Positions 18,895 to 27,986 of a stretch of DNA of 37,761 nucleotides are shown piece after piece. The stretch comes from Lentilactobacillus parafarraginis DSM 18390 = JCM 14109 (lineage in GTDB: Bacteria > Bacillota > Bacilli > Lactobacillales > Lactobacillaceae): positions 1-37,761 of the forward strand of contig NZ_AZFZ01000027.1 of assembly GCF_001435895.1 (NCBI RefSeq). The letters run 5' to 3'. The stretch's first letter is position 1. Every line of letters starts with the position of its first letter. Under the pieces are notes generated by a model. It was not told the DNA's origin. It did no database searches and saw only the letters and a list, made by a program, of their open reading frames with translations. A program made the position numbers and the translations under genes.

Positions 18895-21009
18895 TTATTT
18901 TTGGGCAGGTTCCTCGTAGTCGCCATTTGGACAAACAACTTGGGTACCGCCCTTAACCTTCTTTTCGACTAAGAAGTGCCCATCCTTTGGACAGTTCCGG
19001 CCAATCGGCTTATCCCACGAAACAAAGTCGCAATCTGGATAGCGGGAACACCCGTAGAATACCCGATTTTTCTTTGATTTTCGCTCGATTACTTCGCCAA
19101 TATGACATTTGGGACAGGTAACCCCAATCTTCTTGACGATTGCTTTGGTATTGCGGCAATCTGGGAAACGGGAACAGGCATAAAACTTGCCATAACGGCC
19201 CATTTTAATCACCATTGGCGCCCCACAAATATCGCAATTGAATCCGGCAGGTTCATCCTTAATCTGAACCTTTTCCATATTCTCGGTTGCCGATTCCACT
19301 TCGTTTGAGAACGGTTTGTAGAAACTGTCAACGAGGCGAATCCAGTTTTCCTTACCCTCTTCAACCTCATCGAGCTTCTCTTCCAAGTTCGCGGTAAAGT
19401 CAACGTTGACGATGTCCGGGAAGTACTCGACGATGATCTTGTTGACAATTTCGCCAAGTTCAGTGGGTTCGAAACGCCGGCCAACAAGTTTAACGTAGTA
19501 CCGTCTTTGGATTGTTTCCAGGGTTGGTGAATACGTTGATGGGCGGCCAACGCCCTTTTCTTCCAAAGCTTTAATTAGGTTGGCTTCACTATACCGTGCG
19601 GGTGGCTGGGTAAAGTGTTGATCCGGATTATTGGAGATGAGTTTAACCTTATCTCCTTCGACAAGATCGGGAAGCAAATTATCCTTTTCTTTGCCATCGC
19701 CATAAACTTTTAAGAAGCCGTCAAACTTCATCTTTGAACCATTTGCCCGGTAGGTGACATCGTTTTGCTGAATGGTCACTGCCATGGTATCCATCAGGGC
19801 CGGGGTCATTTGGCTGGCAACAAACCGTGACCAAATCAGTTGGTACAAGCGGAACTGGTCGCGGGTCAGGTACTGCTTGACACTTTGCGGGGTTCTGTAT
19901 ACAGATGTTGGTCGAATGGCTTCATGGGCGTCCTGAGCGCCTTCTGGGAGCTTTCCCTTAATGGGCTTTGTGGCAGCGTACTCAGCGCCGTACTTTTCAT
20001 GCAGGAATTTTGATGCTTCATGCTTGGCAATGACGGCAATTCGCGTGGAATCTGTCCGCATATAGGTAATCAGTCCCTGACTGCCCTCTTTGCCAATATT
20101 AATGCCTTCATACAATTGTTGAGCGGCCATCATGGTTTTTCTAGTCCGATAATTTAGTTTGCGGTTAGCTTCCTGCTGCATCGTACTGGTTGTAAACGGT
20201 GGCTGTGGCTGGCGCTTACGCTCTTTTCGAACCACTTTGGTAATATCAAAGTCAGCCTTTGGGTCAATTTGTTTCAGGATTTCTTGAACAGCCGCATTAT
20301 TTGGCAGCTCCCTCTTTTTTCCTTTGAGACCGTAGAAACTTGCTTTGAACTTACTTCGGCCCTTCTTGAATTCTGAGTCAATCGACCAGTATTCAACGGG
20401 TTTAAAGTTTTCAATTTCATTTTCACGCTGGATGATCAACCAAAGCGCAATTGACTGAACGCGACCGGCACTCAGGCCCTTCTTAACTTTCTGCCAGAGC
20501 AGCGGTGAAATGGAATATCCCACCAACCGGTCGAGAATCCGCCGAGCCTGCTGGGCGTCAACCAAGTCCATATCAATGTTGCGCGGATGCTTGAAGGATT
20601 CCTTGACGGCGTCTTTGGTAATTTCATGAAAGACAACCCGGTTATCATCCGTTGGGTCAAGATCCAAAATATGGGATAAATGCCAGGCAATTGATTCGCC
20701 CTCCCGATCCGGATCGGCTGCCAGATAAACCTTTTTGGCCTTCTTAGCCGCTGATCGGAGTTCCTTAATGGTGTCGCCCTTTCCCCGAATTGAAATGTAA
20801 TGTGGTTCGTAGTCATTATCAATGTCAACGCCCATCTTACTTTTTGGTAAGTCACGGACATGGCCTTTGCTGGCAACAACCTTGTAGGATGTGCCCAGAT
20901 ACTTTTCAATGGTTCGTGCTTTAGCAGGAGATTCGACGATAACTAAGTTCTTTTTAGGAGAACGCCGTTTACCCTTTGTTTTAGGTTTTGCTTTTGTAGA
21001 TGTCCCCAT
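18895..21009 (-). CDS. topA: DNA topoisomerase I (type IA)
   Basis: Relaxes negatively supercoiled DNA by single-strand passage. A basic N-terminal extension of about 19 residues precedes the Toprim domain ([19 protein letters not shown], with DPDREGE at 99-105). The active-site tyrosine is Tyr316 in [12 protein letters not shown]. The C-terminus holds zinc-ribbon repeats: CDIC...CSRFPDC and CPKC...CSRYPDC are complete, and a third, CPKDG...CPNGDY, has lost two of the four cysteines. The 704-residue length is typical of lactobacilli. GGGAG precedes the ATG at 21009. It follows dprA by 97 bp in the conserved dprA-topA order, and a terminator follows it. Confidence 0.97.
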   Translation of the reverse strand: MGTSTKAKPKTKGKRRSPKKNLVIVESPAKARTIEKYLGTSYKVVASKGHVRDLPKSKMGVDIDNDYEPHYISIRGKGDTIKELRSAAKKAKKVYLAADPDREGESIAWHLSHILDLDPTDDNRVVFHEITKDAVKESFKHPRNIDMDLVDAQQARRILDRLVGYSISPLLWQKVKKGLSAGRVQSIALWLIIQRENEIENFKPVEYWSIDSEFKKGRSKFKASFYGLKGKKRELPNNAAVQEILKQIDPKADFDITKVVRKERKRQPQPPFTTSTMQQEANRKLNYRTRKTMMAAQQLYEGINIGKEGSQGLITYMRTDSTRIAVIAKHEASKFLHEKYGAEYAATKPIKGKLPEGAQDAHEAIRPTSVYRTPQSVKQYLTRDQFRLYQLIWSRFVASQMTPALMDTMAVTIQQNDVTYRANGSKMKFDGFLKVYGDGKEKDNLLPDLVEGDKVKLISNNPDQHFTQPPARYSEANLIKALEEKGVGRPSTYSPTLETIQRRYYVKLVGRRFEPTELGEIVNKIIVEYFPDIVNVDFTANLEEKLDEVEEGKENWIRLVDSFYKPFSNEVESATENMEKVQIKDEPAGFNCDICGAPMVIKMGRYGKFYACSRFPDCRNTKAIVKKIGVTCPKCHIGEVIERKSKKNRVFYGCSRYPDCDFVSWDKPIGRNCPKDGHFLVEKKVKGGTQVVCPNGDYEEPAQK

Positions 21010-21106
21010 TTTTTCTCCCTTCTTTTGATGCTATCTTATAGTAGGAATTTTTTGTTAATTTATTTGTAACAAATCTACCACATCATATGGCAACTCATTT
21101 AACGTG

Positions 21107-21982
21107 TCAACTAATATATTCAGATAGAATATCATTTTGATGCAAAACTGGTTTGGCACCCGCAGCAATTAATTCGTTGGTTCCAACGGACAACTCACTA
21201 GTGATTTGCCCTGGTACAGCAAGGACATTGCGGTTATTCTGAAGGGCTAGATTGGCTGTAATTAAACTTCCGGAATGATGCTTTGCCTCGGTCACTAAAA
21301 TTGTTTCGATCAGGCCGGCAATAATTCGATTTCGCTCGGGAAAATGATTGCGGTATCCCGGTGTGCCATTGGGGTATTCCGTTACCAATAAATGTTCCCG
21401 CCCAATTTGGGCCTGCAAGACACTGTTCATCCGGGGATAAACAACGTCCAGCCCGGTTCCGATCACAGCGATTGTCCGCCCTTGATTGGCAATCACACAC
21501 TGGTGAGACCAAGTGTCCACCCCCATTGCCAGTCCGGAAACCACGGTCATTTGAGTGGAAATTGGGCCAGGAATCAATTTACGCAGAACGTCCATCGAGT
21601 AATGGGTGGCATTTCGTGCGCCCACGATCCCCAACAACCGGGTTTTAAGTAGTTTGATGTTGCCACGATAAAATAAGATCAACGGCGGCGTGTAGGCTTC
21701 TTTGAGTTGTAGGGGATAATCTTCATCACAAATGCAGAGCCATTTTTCGCCGGCAACAAGCTTGGCAACCAGACGATCATCATTCATTAGTTGGATATAT
21801 GTTGAAGAAAACAACGTGACGTTCTTACCCCGCACGTTGGCAATTTGAATCAGCTCCTCAAGTGATGGTAAGGTCACGTTAGCTGTGGGATGCTGATTGA
21901 GCCACTGGTAAATTTTTGTTTTACCCACAATCCCAATTCCCTGACACAAATGAATCCGCAGTAAAAAATCTCTTAAAAGCAT
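21107..21982 (-). CDS. dprA: DNA-processing protein DprA (Smf)
   Basis: Rossmann-fold protein that binds incoming single-stranded DNA during transformation and loads RecA. The family motif region is VVSGLAMGVDTWSHQ, followed by GRTIAVIGTGLDVVYP, then NRIIAGLIETILVTEAKHHSGSLITANLA. The protein has 291 residues, with an N-terminal helical part and a Rossmann core, and lacks a winged-helix C-terminal extension, as in most lactobacilli. The ATG at 21982 follows AGGGTGGA. It lies 44 bp after rnhB and before topA, as in Bacillus. Presence alone does not show that the organism is competent. Confidence 0.93.
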   Translation of the reverse strand: MLLRDFLLRIHLCQGIGIVGKTKIYQWLNQHPTANVTLPSLEELIQIANVRGKNVTLFSSTYIQLMNDDRLVAKLVAGEKWLCICDEDYPLQLKEAYTPPLILFYRGNIKLLKTRLLGIVGARNATHYSMDVLRKLIPGPISTQMTVVSGLAMGVDTWSHQCVIANQGRTIAVIGTGLDVVYPRMNSVLQAQIGREHLLVTEYPNGTPGYRNHFPERNRIIAGLIETILVTEAKHHSGSLITANLALQNNRNVLAVPGQITSELSVGTNELIAAGAKPVLHQNDILSEYIS

Positions 21983-22026
21983 TTTAGGTCCACCCTTTTA
22001 AGAGTATTTACGTCAATTAATGACTT

Positions 22027-22797
22027 TTATCTGCAATAATTTTTAACCGGCGCAAAGGTTTTACGATGAATTGGGGTCGCCCCGTATTTTTTTAATGCTG
22101 CTAAGTGCTTGGCCGTCCCATATCCGGCATTATGGGTAAAATCATATTCGGGATATTTTAAGGCAAAGTCATCCATCAAATGGTCCCGATAAACCTTTGC
22201 TAAAATACTGGCAGCAGAAACACTGATGCTTTTGGCATCCCCCTTGATGAGCCGGGTTTGATGAATCGGTACGTCAATGTTCATTGCATCGACGATGATC
22301 TCCTCCGGCATCGGGGCCAACTCCTGGACGGCCTGCTTCATGGCAACCCGCGTGGCTTCATAAATGTTAATTTGGTCAATTACCCGATTATCGACAACCC
22401 CCATCCCAACAGCAATTGCTTCACGTTTAATCTGGGGCGCGAGGGCCTTTCGGATTGACGGCGTTAACTGTTTTGAGTCGTTGACCGCAACTAAATCAAA
22501 ATCCTGGGGCAGGATGACCGCGCAGGCAACAACCGGTCCAGCTAACGGGCCGCGGCCAACTTCATCGACGCCGGCAACGGTTTGAATCCCTTGACGCCAG
22601 AACTGCTGCTCATATTTAAAGCGGCGATGAAACGCGGTGGTGGCCATGGCAAGCTGGTCAATTCGTTTGCTGGTCGCCCGGACAAGTGCTTGAACACCCT
22701 TTCTGGGGTCGTTTAAAAAGCGTTGATAAACGGGATCATCACGAGAAGCAACCGCTTTGAGAAGTTGTTTGACCTGGCTAATCGTTTTTTGTGACAT
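22027..22797 (-). CDS. rnhB: Ribonuclease HII
   Basis: Metal-dependent nuclease that cuts RNA in RNA-DNA hybrids and at single ribonucleotides. The catalytic Asp and Glu are in [19 protein letters not shown] (D78, E79). Further family motifs are VNDSKQL (with an acidic residue) and the [18 protein letters not shown] segment. The ATG at 22797 gives 256 residues and follows GGAGG by 12 bases; the open frame continues to 22959 but that stretch lies in rbgA and is not a plausible N-terminus. The start overlaps the rbgA 3' end by 20 bp, so translation may be coupled. Confidence 0.95.
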   Translation of the reverse strand: MSQKTISQVKQLLKAVASRDDPVYQRFLNDPRKGVQALVRATSKRIDQLAMATTAFHRRFKYEQQFWRQGIQTVAGVDEVGRGPLAGPVVACAVILPQDFDLVAVNDSKQLTPSIRKALAPQIKREAIAVGMGVVDNRVIDQINIYEATRVAMKQAVQELAPMPEEIIVDAMNIDVPIHQTRLIKGDAKSISVSAASILAKVYRDHLMDDFALKYPEYDFTHNAGYGTAKHLAALKKYGATPIHRKTFAPVKNYCR

Positions 22798-23650
22798 TGG
22801 GTTGAAGTTCCTCCAAATTGTCCAGCGTAAAACCGCCCAGCTTATTATTCCGAATATCCTGAATAATCCGATTGGATGCCCGTTCATAGTCGTCGCGCAT
22901 CCCCAGCTTCTTGGTAATAAGCAACAGCAAGTCCACGTCGGAAAGAGCAAAGTCATCATCGTTTAGGCGATACCGCGCCATTAGCTGGTCACGATGACGA
23001 GCGCGGAAATGTTTTAATCCAAATAGCGCAATGTCATCACTGGCAAACACGCTGTCTTTAATCGCGCCAGTTAGCGCTAACTTGTTGGCAATTTCCTGGC
23101 TGGCAAATTTTGGCCATAAAATCCCCGGGGTATCCAGCAATTCCAATTTCTTACCAGCTTTCAACCACTGCTGCCCCTTCGTCACGCCGGGGCGATTGCC
23201 CACCTGAGCCGCGCGCCGGTTAACCAAGCGATTTAAAACGGTTGACTTACCAACGTTGGGGACCCCCACACTCACTGCGCGAATTGGGCGCTTCTTCATG
23301 CCCTTTTGCTCCTCACGAGCCAACTTCGGTGCCATGATCGGATTAATCACGCTCAACACATCGTTAATATTAAAGTGATCCTTGGCATCAACGGCAATGG
23401 CCGGTTGCCCACGATCTTTAAAGTAGGCGAGCCAGCGCTGGGTTGCTTCTCGGTCAGCCAGGTCTTTCTTAGTTAAAATAAACAGATGGGGCTTTTCCCC
23501 GGTAATCCGGGCAACTTCCGGATTTTGTGATGTAAGTGGAATCCGGGCATCAATTACTTCGAACACAATATCAACCAGGGAGACGTTTTCTTCAAACTGC
23601 CGGATTGCCTTGGCCATGTGCCCAGGAAACCACTGAATTGTAACTGCCAT
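22778..23650 (-). CDS. rbgA: Ribosome biogenesis GTPase RbgA (YlqF)
   Basis: Circularly permuted GTPase that promotes late 50S subunit assembly (incorporation of L16 and others). The permuted order is visible: G4 TKKD (around residue 60) comes before G1 GVPNVGKST (around 128) and G3 LLDTPG. The C-terminal RNA-binding part has [19 protein letters not shown]. The ATG at 23650 follows GAAAGGGG at good distance and gives the usual N-terminus [12 protein letters not shown]; the extra six residues from 23668 have no support. The protein has 290 residues. The order rbgA-rnhB is conserved in Firmicutes. Confidence 0.95.
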   Translation of the reverse strand: MAVTIQWFPGHMAKAIRQFEENVSLVDIVFEVIDARIPLTSQNPEVARITGEKPHLFILTKKDLADREATQRWLAYFKDRGQPAIAVDAKDHFNINDVLSVINPIMAPKLAREEQKGMKKRPIRAVSVGVPNVGKSTVLNRLVNRRAAQVGNRPGVTKGQQWLKAGKKLELLDTPGILWPKFASQEIANKLALTGAIKDSVFASDDIALFGLKHFRARHRDQLMARYRLNDDDFALSDVDLLLLITKKLGMRDDYERASNRIIQDIRNNKLGGFTLDNLEELQPNVTKND

Positions 23651-23681
23651 ATTGTTGGCCCCTTTCATGTGTTAAAAGCAA

Positions 23682-23900
23682 TTATTCGCTTTCTTGATAC
23701 TGTTTCCAAACTTCATCAAAGATCGTCATGCTTGGTAAGTATTCGGCATTTTCTTCAAGGTACTTTGAAATCGATTCAAAATCTTCCAGCTGCTTGGGAA
23801 ATGACTGGTCGTAAAAGGCATTGTTGGCAAATTCAGCAATTGGGTCACTGCTGCCAGGATTTCGCTTGGTCATCAAGTATTGATAAAAAGTTTTGAGCAT
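23682..23900 (-). CDS. yozE: YozE-family SAM-like helical protein
   Basis: Small protein of 72 residues in the YozE_SAM-like family, a three- to four-helix fold with no assigned activity. The family signature is seen as FYQYLMTKRN near the N-terminus, then ANNAFYDQSFPKQ and YLEENAEYLPSMTIFDEVWKQY. The ATG at 23900 is chosen as it matches the family N-terminus; the frame continues to 23963 but would run into ypmS. It starts one base after the ypmS stop codon and is followed by rbgA, suggesting one transcript. Confidence 0.9.
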   Translation of the reverse strand: MLKTFYQYLMTKRNPGSSDPIAEFANNAFYDQSFPKQLEDFESISKYLEENAEYLPSMTIFDEVWKQYQESE

Positions 23901-23901
23901 C

Positions 23902-24528
23902 TTAATCACCCGCTTTACTTTGGCTGGGCAGCAAAATTTGGAAGACAAACTTACCTTGACCATTCAAATCAATGGTCTTTGCCCGGTAATTTACGCCGTG
24001 CTGCCCGTTCATATGAACAATATCCAATTGAATGACTTTCTTTTCCGGATCCAGCTTAACCCATTTCGGAAGCTTGTATGCCCGGCGAATGTTAGCCAGT
24101 ACAAAACTAATTGGAACCGGAAATTTCCCCAGCGCCATTTTGGTGGCATGAAGTTCCACGTTTCCATTCGCCAAGACTTTCGGCGTAAATGCCAGTGAGT
24201 AATCGATGGTCGAGCCAAGCAACTTAATTGAGCCGTAGACAATTCCTTGATTGGTTACCTCAAAGTGGTACTTGGCATGGCCGTTTCCCTGAGTTTGAAC
24301 CTTATTGAGGTAATATTGTGAAAGATTGTTAAACTGGGCCTTATTCATGGTCACCGCAACCGTCTGATCTTGACTGGTATTGACCGTCCGGGTGGATACC
24401 TGATCATTTCCGGAAAAACGGATCATCACAAATAACCCGATCATGCCGATCACAATGACGCTAATTAGCGTTAAAAATGCGATTTTCCAGGGGTTATGTC
24501 GATTGCGGTTCCGGTTTCTATCTGTCAT
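23902..24528 (-). CDS. ypmS: YpmS-like membrane-anchored protein (DUF2140)
   Basis: Protein of 208 residues, unknown function. A basic, asparagine/arginine-rich N-terminus (TDRNRNRNRHNP) precedes one transmembrane segment at about 14-36 and an extracytoplasmic beta-rich domain. Charge distribution points to an N-in, C-out topology. The ATG at 24528 is used: AAGGAG lies upstream, while the GTG at 24540 would overlap that site. It lies 8 bp after the SGNH hydrolase gene, an association also present in Bacillus (ypmR-ypmS), so the two may act together at the cell surface. Assigned from size, topology and neighbour. Confidence 0.85.
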   Translation of the reverse strand: MTDRNRNRNRHNPWKIAFLTLISVIVIGMIGLFVMIRFSGNDQVSTRTVNTSQDQTVAVTMNKAQFNNLSQYYLNKVQTQGNGHAKYHFEVTNQGIVYGSIKLLGSTIDYSLAFTPKVLANGNVELHATKMALGKFPVPISFVLANIRRAYKLPKWVKLDPEKKVIQLDIVHMNGQHGVNYRAKTIDLNGQGKFVFQILLPSQSKAGD

Positions 24529-24536
24529 TAAAGCGT

Positions 24537-25448
24537 TCACTCCTTCAGCCAGTCAATGTGGCGAACCATCTGCTGATAAAGCAGATTGGTCATAATTTGA
24601 TAACCCTTTTTATTGGGGTGAAAATGATCCTCGCTTGAGAGGTAGCGATTAGATTCGGTTCCGGTGCCATTGAGCAACTTGGCAAGATCGCCAGCTGTCA
24701 TTGAACCACCACTATTTGGATCAGCCTGGCGTTTAAGTTTGGCCCGGGATTTTGTCGTCGTGTATTGACCATCGGATAGTTGATGATCAATTGAGATGAA
24801 GTAAGCCCGATGATTGGCCGCGACAACTTGCTTAGTCGTCTGGTTGTTCAAAGAAATTGCGTGACTGATAAACGCAACCTGTGGGAAATAAACGTAAACC
24901 GGATTATAAATGCCAAAAACGAAAATGGGTGCCCTGGCATTTATCCTGCGAATATTCGTTAGCAGAGAAGCGACGCGTGTCTTGTAGGCCGCAACATAGC
25001 CAGTTAGATCGGTCGTCAGGCTCCGTTGACTCGTTGTCGTAAGGTGCTGTTTTAAAAAGTGCAGCACATCGTTACCACCGGTTGTAATTGTAATCACATC
25101 AGCGTGCTTGAGACTTCGCCGGAGTGACTTGGATGTCATTACCCGGTGATTGATCTGAGAAGTTGTTTGACCAGAGATTCCGTAGTTAGTCGTCGACATC
25201 ACCACGTGGTTGGCTTGACGATTCACCTTTTTACGAATGAGGCTGGTAAATCCACCATCATGGGTGGGATCTCCCATCCCGTAAGTCAAAGAATCACCCA
25301 CCGCAGTTAATTGGACGTGCCGAGCAGGAACAGACTCATGCGTATAAAAATGTTGATAACTCCAGTAGCCACCAATCAAGACAATGACCAATAAAATTAA
25401 ACTCATCCACACCCATTTCCGATTCGAATGTGTTTGTCGATGTTTCAC
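24537..25448 (-). CDS. Membrane-anchored SGNH/GDSL hydrolase (YpmR-like)
   Basis: Esterase or lipase of the SGNH superfamily held at the membrane by an N-terminal transmembrane anchor (about 12-29) and facing outward. Catalytic blocks are visible: block I GDSLTYG with nucleophile Ser53, block II glycine in GISGQTT (near 92), block III TGGNDVL with Asn126, and block V DHFHP with Asp274 and His277. The length is 303 residues. The substrate is unknown; acyl groups on lipids or cell-wall polymers are possible. It lies in the order degV, this gene, ypmS, yozE. It resembles Bacillus YpmR by context; I give no symbol. Confidence 0.88.
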   Translation of the reverse strand: MKHRQTHSNRKWVWMSLILLVIVLIGGYWSYQHFYTHESVPARHVQLTAVGDSLTYGMGDPTHDGGFTSLIRKKVNRQANHVVMSTTNYGISGQTTSQINHRVMTSKSLRRSLKHADVITITTGGNDVLHFLKQHLTTTSQRSLTTDLTGYVAAYKTRVASLLTNIRRINARAPIFVFGIYNPVYVYFPQVAFISHAISLNNQTTKQVVAANHRAYFISIDHQLSDGQYTTTKSRAKLKRQADPNSGGSMTAGDLAKLLNGTGTESNRYLSSEDHFHPNKKGYQIMTNLLYQQMVRHIDWLKE

Positions 25449-25472
25449 CTAATCACCTAATTCCAATAATAC

Positions 25473-25515
25473 AAAAAGGGTTGTCGACAAAACCAGTGGT
25501 TTGTCCCAGCCCCTT
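25473..25515 (-). terminator. Terminator after degV
   Basis: On the minus strand an outer AAGGG/CCCTT pair (25511-25515 with 25476-25480) encloses an inner stem of GACAAACC with GGTTTTGTC (one-base bulge), and T's follow. The T-run continues directly into TGTATTATT, so a promoter for the SGNH gene could overlap it, but I cannot show one. Confidence 0.6.
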
Positions 25516-25535
25516 CCGTGATGCAAAGATCTGTT

Positions 25536-26384
25536 TTAATCTGGATCGCTATAATAAATCAGCGCGAAGGCGCCTTCACCTGTGTGAGTTGAAATGATCG
25601 GCGAGGTGATCCGGTATAACAACGGGACATCGGGAAAAGTGGCTTTAAGCTCGTCAACGGTCTCTTTGAGAACCTTGCTTTCCGTGACGTAAGAAATGCC
25701 GATTTTCTTCAGCGCCGGTGTGTTCTTCATGTCATCAATAATTCGATTGAAGAACTTCCGTAATGATTTGTCACCGCGGCCCTTAGAAACAATCTTTAAC
25801 TTGCCGCCGGTCACCTGAAGTCCCAATTTGATATTCAGAAAGTTCGTAATTGCGCCGGCAACCGGATGAAGCCGGCCACCCTTGACGATATTATCCAAAG
25901 TCATCACGCACAAGTATAGCTTGGTATTATCCCGGATCTTCTCGATTCGCGATAGTAAAGCCGGCATATCAGCTCCTTGCTGGGCTAATTTGGCCGCCTC
26001 AATGACCTGAAAGCCAAGTCCCCGGTCAGTCATTTGACTATCAATAACCGTGACCTCACTTGTGCTGAGAGTTGCTGCCTGTTCAGCCGCGTGAACCGTT
26101 CCACTGATGGCCGCCAGCATATTAATGCACAGAACTTGACTGCCGTCAGCGCCTAACTCATTAAACGTTTCGACGAATTTTCCAACAGGCGGTTGACTAG
26201 TCTTGGGCAGATCCTTTGCGCTCATCATTTTAGGGACAAATGTTTCGTTGGTAATTGTATCCCCTTCAACGTACACGGTATTATCAATCATCACAGTCAG
26301 CGGAACCACTGTAATCCCATATTCATTGATTTCTTCATCTGTAAGTTGGGCCGACGAATCAGTCACAATTTTAACGTTTGCCAT
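25536..26384 (-). CDS. degV: DegV-family fatty-acid-binding protein
   Basis: Cytoplasmic protein of the DegV/FakB family, which binds fatty acids and can present them to the kinase FakA for phosphorylation. The N-terminus NVKIVTDSSAQLTDEEI and GITVVPLTVMID, the central INMLAAISGTVHAAE, then DSQMTDRGLGF are family segments, and TSPIISTHTGEGAFALIYY is at the C-terminus. The ATG at 26384 gives 282 residues with family-like N-terminus; the upstream in-frame TTG at 26405 lacks a ribosome-binding site. Several DegV paralogues occur in lactobacilli, and which fatty acid this one prefers is unknown. Confidence 0.92.
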   Translation of the reverse strand: MANVKIVTDSSAQLTDEEINEYGITVVPLTVMIDNTVYVEGDTITNETFVPKMMSAKDLPKTSQPPVGKFVETFNELGADGSQVLCINMLAAISGTVHAAEQAATLSTSEVTVIDSQMTDRGLGFQVIEAAKLAQQGADMPALLSRIEKIRDNTKLYLCVMTLDNIVKGGRLHPVAGAITNFLNIKLGLQVTGGKLKIVSKGRGDKSLRKFFNRIIDDMKNTPALKKIGISYVTESKVLKETVDELKATFPDVPLLYRITSPIISTHTGEGAFALIYYSDPD

Positions 26385-26441
26385 TAGCGCCACTCGTTTC
26401 TTCAAAAAATTTAAAAAAGTCTGAGATAAACTCCGCCCTCA

Positions 26442-26450
26442 ATTATATCA
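26442..26450 (-). promoter_or_regulatory. Extended -10 promoter of degV
   Basis: The minus strand reads TGATATAAT, a perfect extended -10, about 58 bases before the degV ATG and within the dfrA-degV gap. No good -35 is seen at 17 bases. Confidence 0.6.
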
Positions 26451-26495
26451 AAGTTTCGGCTAACAATCATAGAGATTCTGATAATCACCGATGTT

Positions 26496-26981
26496 TTAAC
26501 AGCGCTCAAATAGCTCAAAGGTGTGGGGATAACGATTTTTATCATCCACGATTCCCGGCAATGACTGGATTTGCTTAAAAGCGGTGTAATCAACCTTTGG
26601 CATGTACGTATCGCCCTGAAAGACATGGTCAATCTTAGTCCGGTAAAGCCGGTCAACCCGGTCCATCAGTTGTTCAAAGATGCTGGCGCCGCCAACAACG
26701 ATGTAATTTTTTCCAGGATATTGATCGACCAACTCACAAAGTTGATCAATCGAAGAAACGACCAAAACCCCGTCAGGAAAACTCCCATGTTTGGAAAGGA
26801 CAATATTTTGCCTGTTAGGTAATGGGCGTTTGAAACTGTGAAATGTCCGCGCACCAGCAATAATTGGGTTGCCGGTCGTAGTTTTTTTGAAAAACTTCAT
26901 ATCGTCAGGCAAGTGCCACGGCAACGTGCCATTCGCCCCGATTAACCCATTCTTATCTTCAGCCCAAATAAAAGAAAGCAT
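26496..26981 (-). CDS. dfrA: Dihydrofolate reductase
   Basis: NADPH-dependent reduction of dihydrofolate to tetrahydrofolate, regenerating the cofactor oxidised by thymidylate synthase. Family motifs: FIWAEDKNGLIGANGTLPWHLPDDM near the N-terminus (with the catalytic acid in the LPDD segment), the NADPH-binding PIIAGARTFHSF and IVVGGASIFEQL. The length of 161 residues is standard. The ATG at 26981 follows GGAGG. It lies 33 bp after thyA, the usual thyA-dfrA pair, and the two are probably co-transcribed. It shows no sign of being a mobile resistance gene. Confidence 0.96.
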   Translation of the reverse strand: MLSFIWAEDKNGLIGANGTLPWHLPDDMKFFKKTTTGNPIIAGARTFHSFKRPLPNRQNIVLSKHGSFPDGVLVVSSIDQLCELVDQYPGKNYIVVGGASIFEQLMDRVDRLYRTKIDHVFQGDTYMPKVDYTAFKQIQSLPGIVDDKNRYPHTFELFERC

Positions 26982-27014
26982 TGCCTTACCTCCAAATTTA
27001 GTGGTGTCTCCAAC

Positions 27015-27965
27015 TTAAACCGCGACCGGTGCTTTAATGACAGGGTACGGATCGTAATTTTTCACCTTAATGTCGGCCATTCCAAAGTCCGCCAGGCGGG
27101 TTTTGTCAGGATTTAACCACAGGGTCGGTGCCTGGCGAGGTGTTCTGGAAAGTTGTTCGCGAACCTGTTGAATGTGGTTTGAATAAATATGGGCGTCGCC
27201 GAGGGTGTGAACAAACTCTCCGGGTTGAAGCCCGCATTCCCGGGCAATCATCGATGTGAGAAGCGCATAGCTGGCGATGTTATAAGGAACGCCCAGGAAG
27301 ATATCCCCGGATCGTTGATACAACTGGCAGCTGAGTTTCCCATCCACAACGTAAAATTGGAACATCGTGTGACACGGTGGCAAAGCCATGGTTGGTACGT
27401 CCTCAGGATTCCATGCAGAAACGATCATCCGCCGTGAATCTGGGGTTGTCTTAATCGTATCAATCACGTTTTGGATTTGGTCAATGGTCTCACCAGTGGA
27501 GGTCTTCCAAGCCCGCCACTGACTACCGTAAACCAATCCAAGATCACCATACTTTTTGGCAAAGTCAGCGTCGTCAAGAATCTTTTGGTCAAATTTTTTC
27601 ATTTCGGCCTGGTAAACTTTCTTAAATTCAGGGTCCTTCTCTGCACGGTGAGAGAAGTCGGTCATATCCGGTCCCTGATAGTCTGCGGATTGGGTATATT
27701 TCTTAAAGGGCCACTCATCCCAAATATGGTTCTTATGCTGCAGGAGGAACCGAATATTGGTGTCACCGCGAAGAAACCAGAGCAGCTCGCTCTTAATGAG
27801 ACCGAACGGTACTTTCTTGGTCGTTAACAATGGAAAGCCTTCTGACAGGTCAAAGCGCATCTGGTAGCCAAATGTGCTCAGCGTCCCGGTGTGGGTTCTG
27901 TCCGACTTTTGATGACCGTGTTCTAAAACATATCTTTCCAAATCTAAATAAGCATCTTCTAACAT
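27015..27965 (-). CDS. thyA: Thymidylate synthase
   Basis: Converts dUMP and methylene-tetrahydrofolate to dTMP and dihydrofolate. The catalytic cysteine is Cys198 in [25 protein letters not shown] binds the phosphate, and [22 protein letters not shown] is the following family segment. The 316-residue length, with an insertion at about 90-140 containing [19 protein letters not shown], matches the Lactobacillus casei enzyme and differs from the 264-residue Escherichia coli form. The ATG at 27965 follows GAGGAG. It forms a pair with dfrA. Confidence 0.97.
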   Translation of the reverse strand: MLEDAYLDLERYVLEHGHQKSDRTHTGTLSTFGYQMRFDLSEGFPLLTTKKVPFGLIKSELLWFLRGDTNIRFLLQHKNHIWDEWPFKKYTQSADYQGPDMTDFSHRAEKDPEFKKVYQAEMKKFDQKILDDADFAKKYGDLGLVYGSQWRAWKTSTGETIDQIQNVIDTIKTTPDSRRMIVSAWNPEDVPTMALPPCHTMFQFYVVDGKLSCQLYQRSGDIFLGVPYNIASYALLTSMIARECGLQPGEFVHTLGDAHIYSNHIQQVREQLSRTPRQAPTLWLNPDKTRLADFGMADIKVKNYDPYPVIKAPVAV

Positions 27966-27986
27966 GTTTCCAACTCCTCTTAATGT

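Noticed and set aside
21010-21106. A promoter for topA in the dprA-topA gap
   Set aside because: TTGTTA and TACTAT or TATAAG occur but their spacing (12-23 bases) does not fit a sigma-A promoter.
22798-22959. A longer RNase HII N-terminus
   Set aside because: The extra 54 residues overlap rbgA in another frame, are Trp/Cys-rich and not family-like; GGAGG precedes the ATG at 22797.
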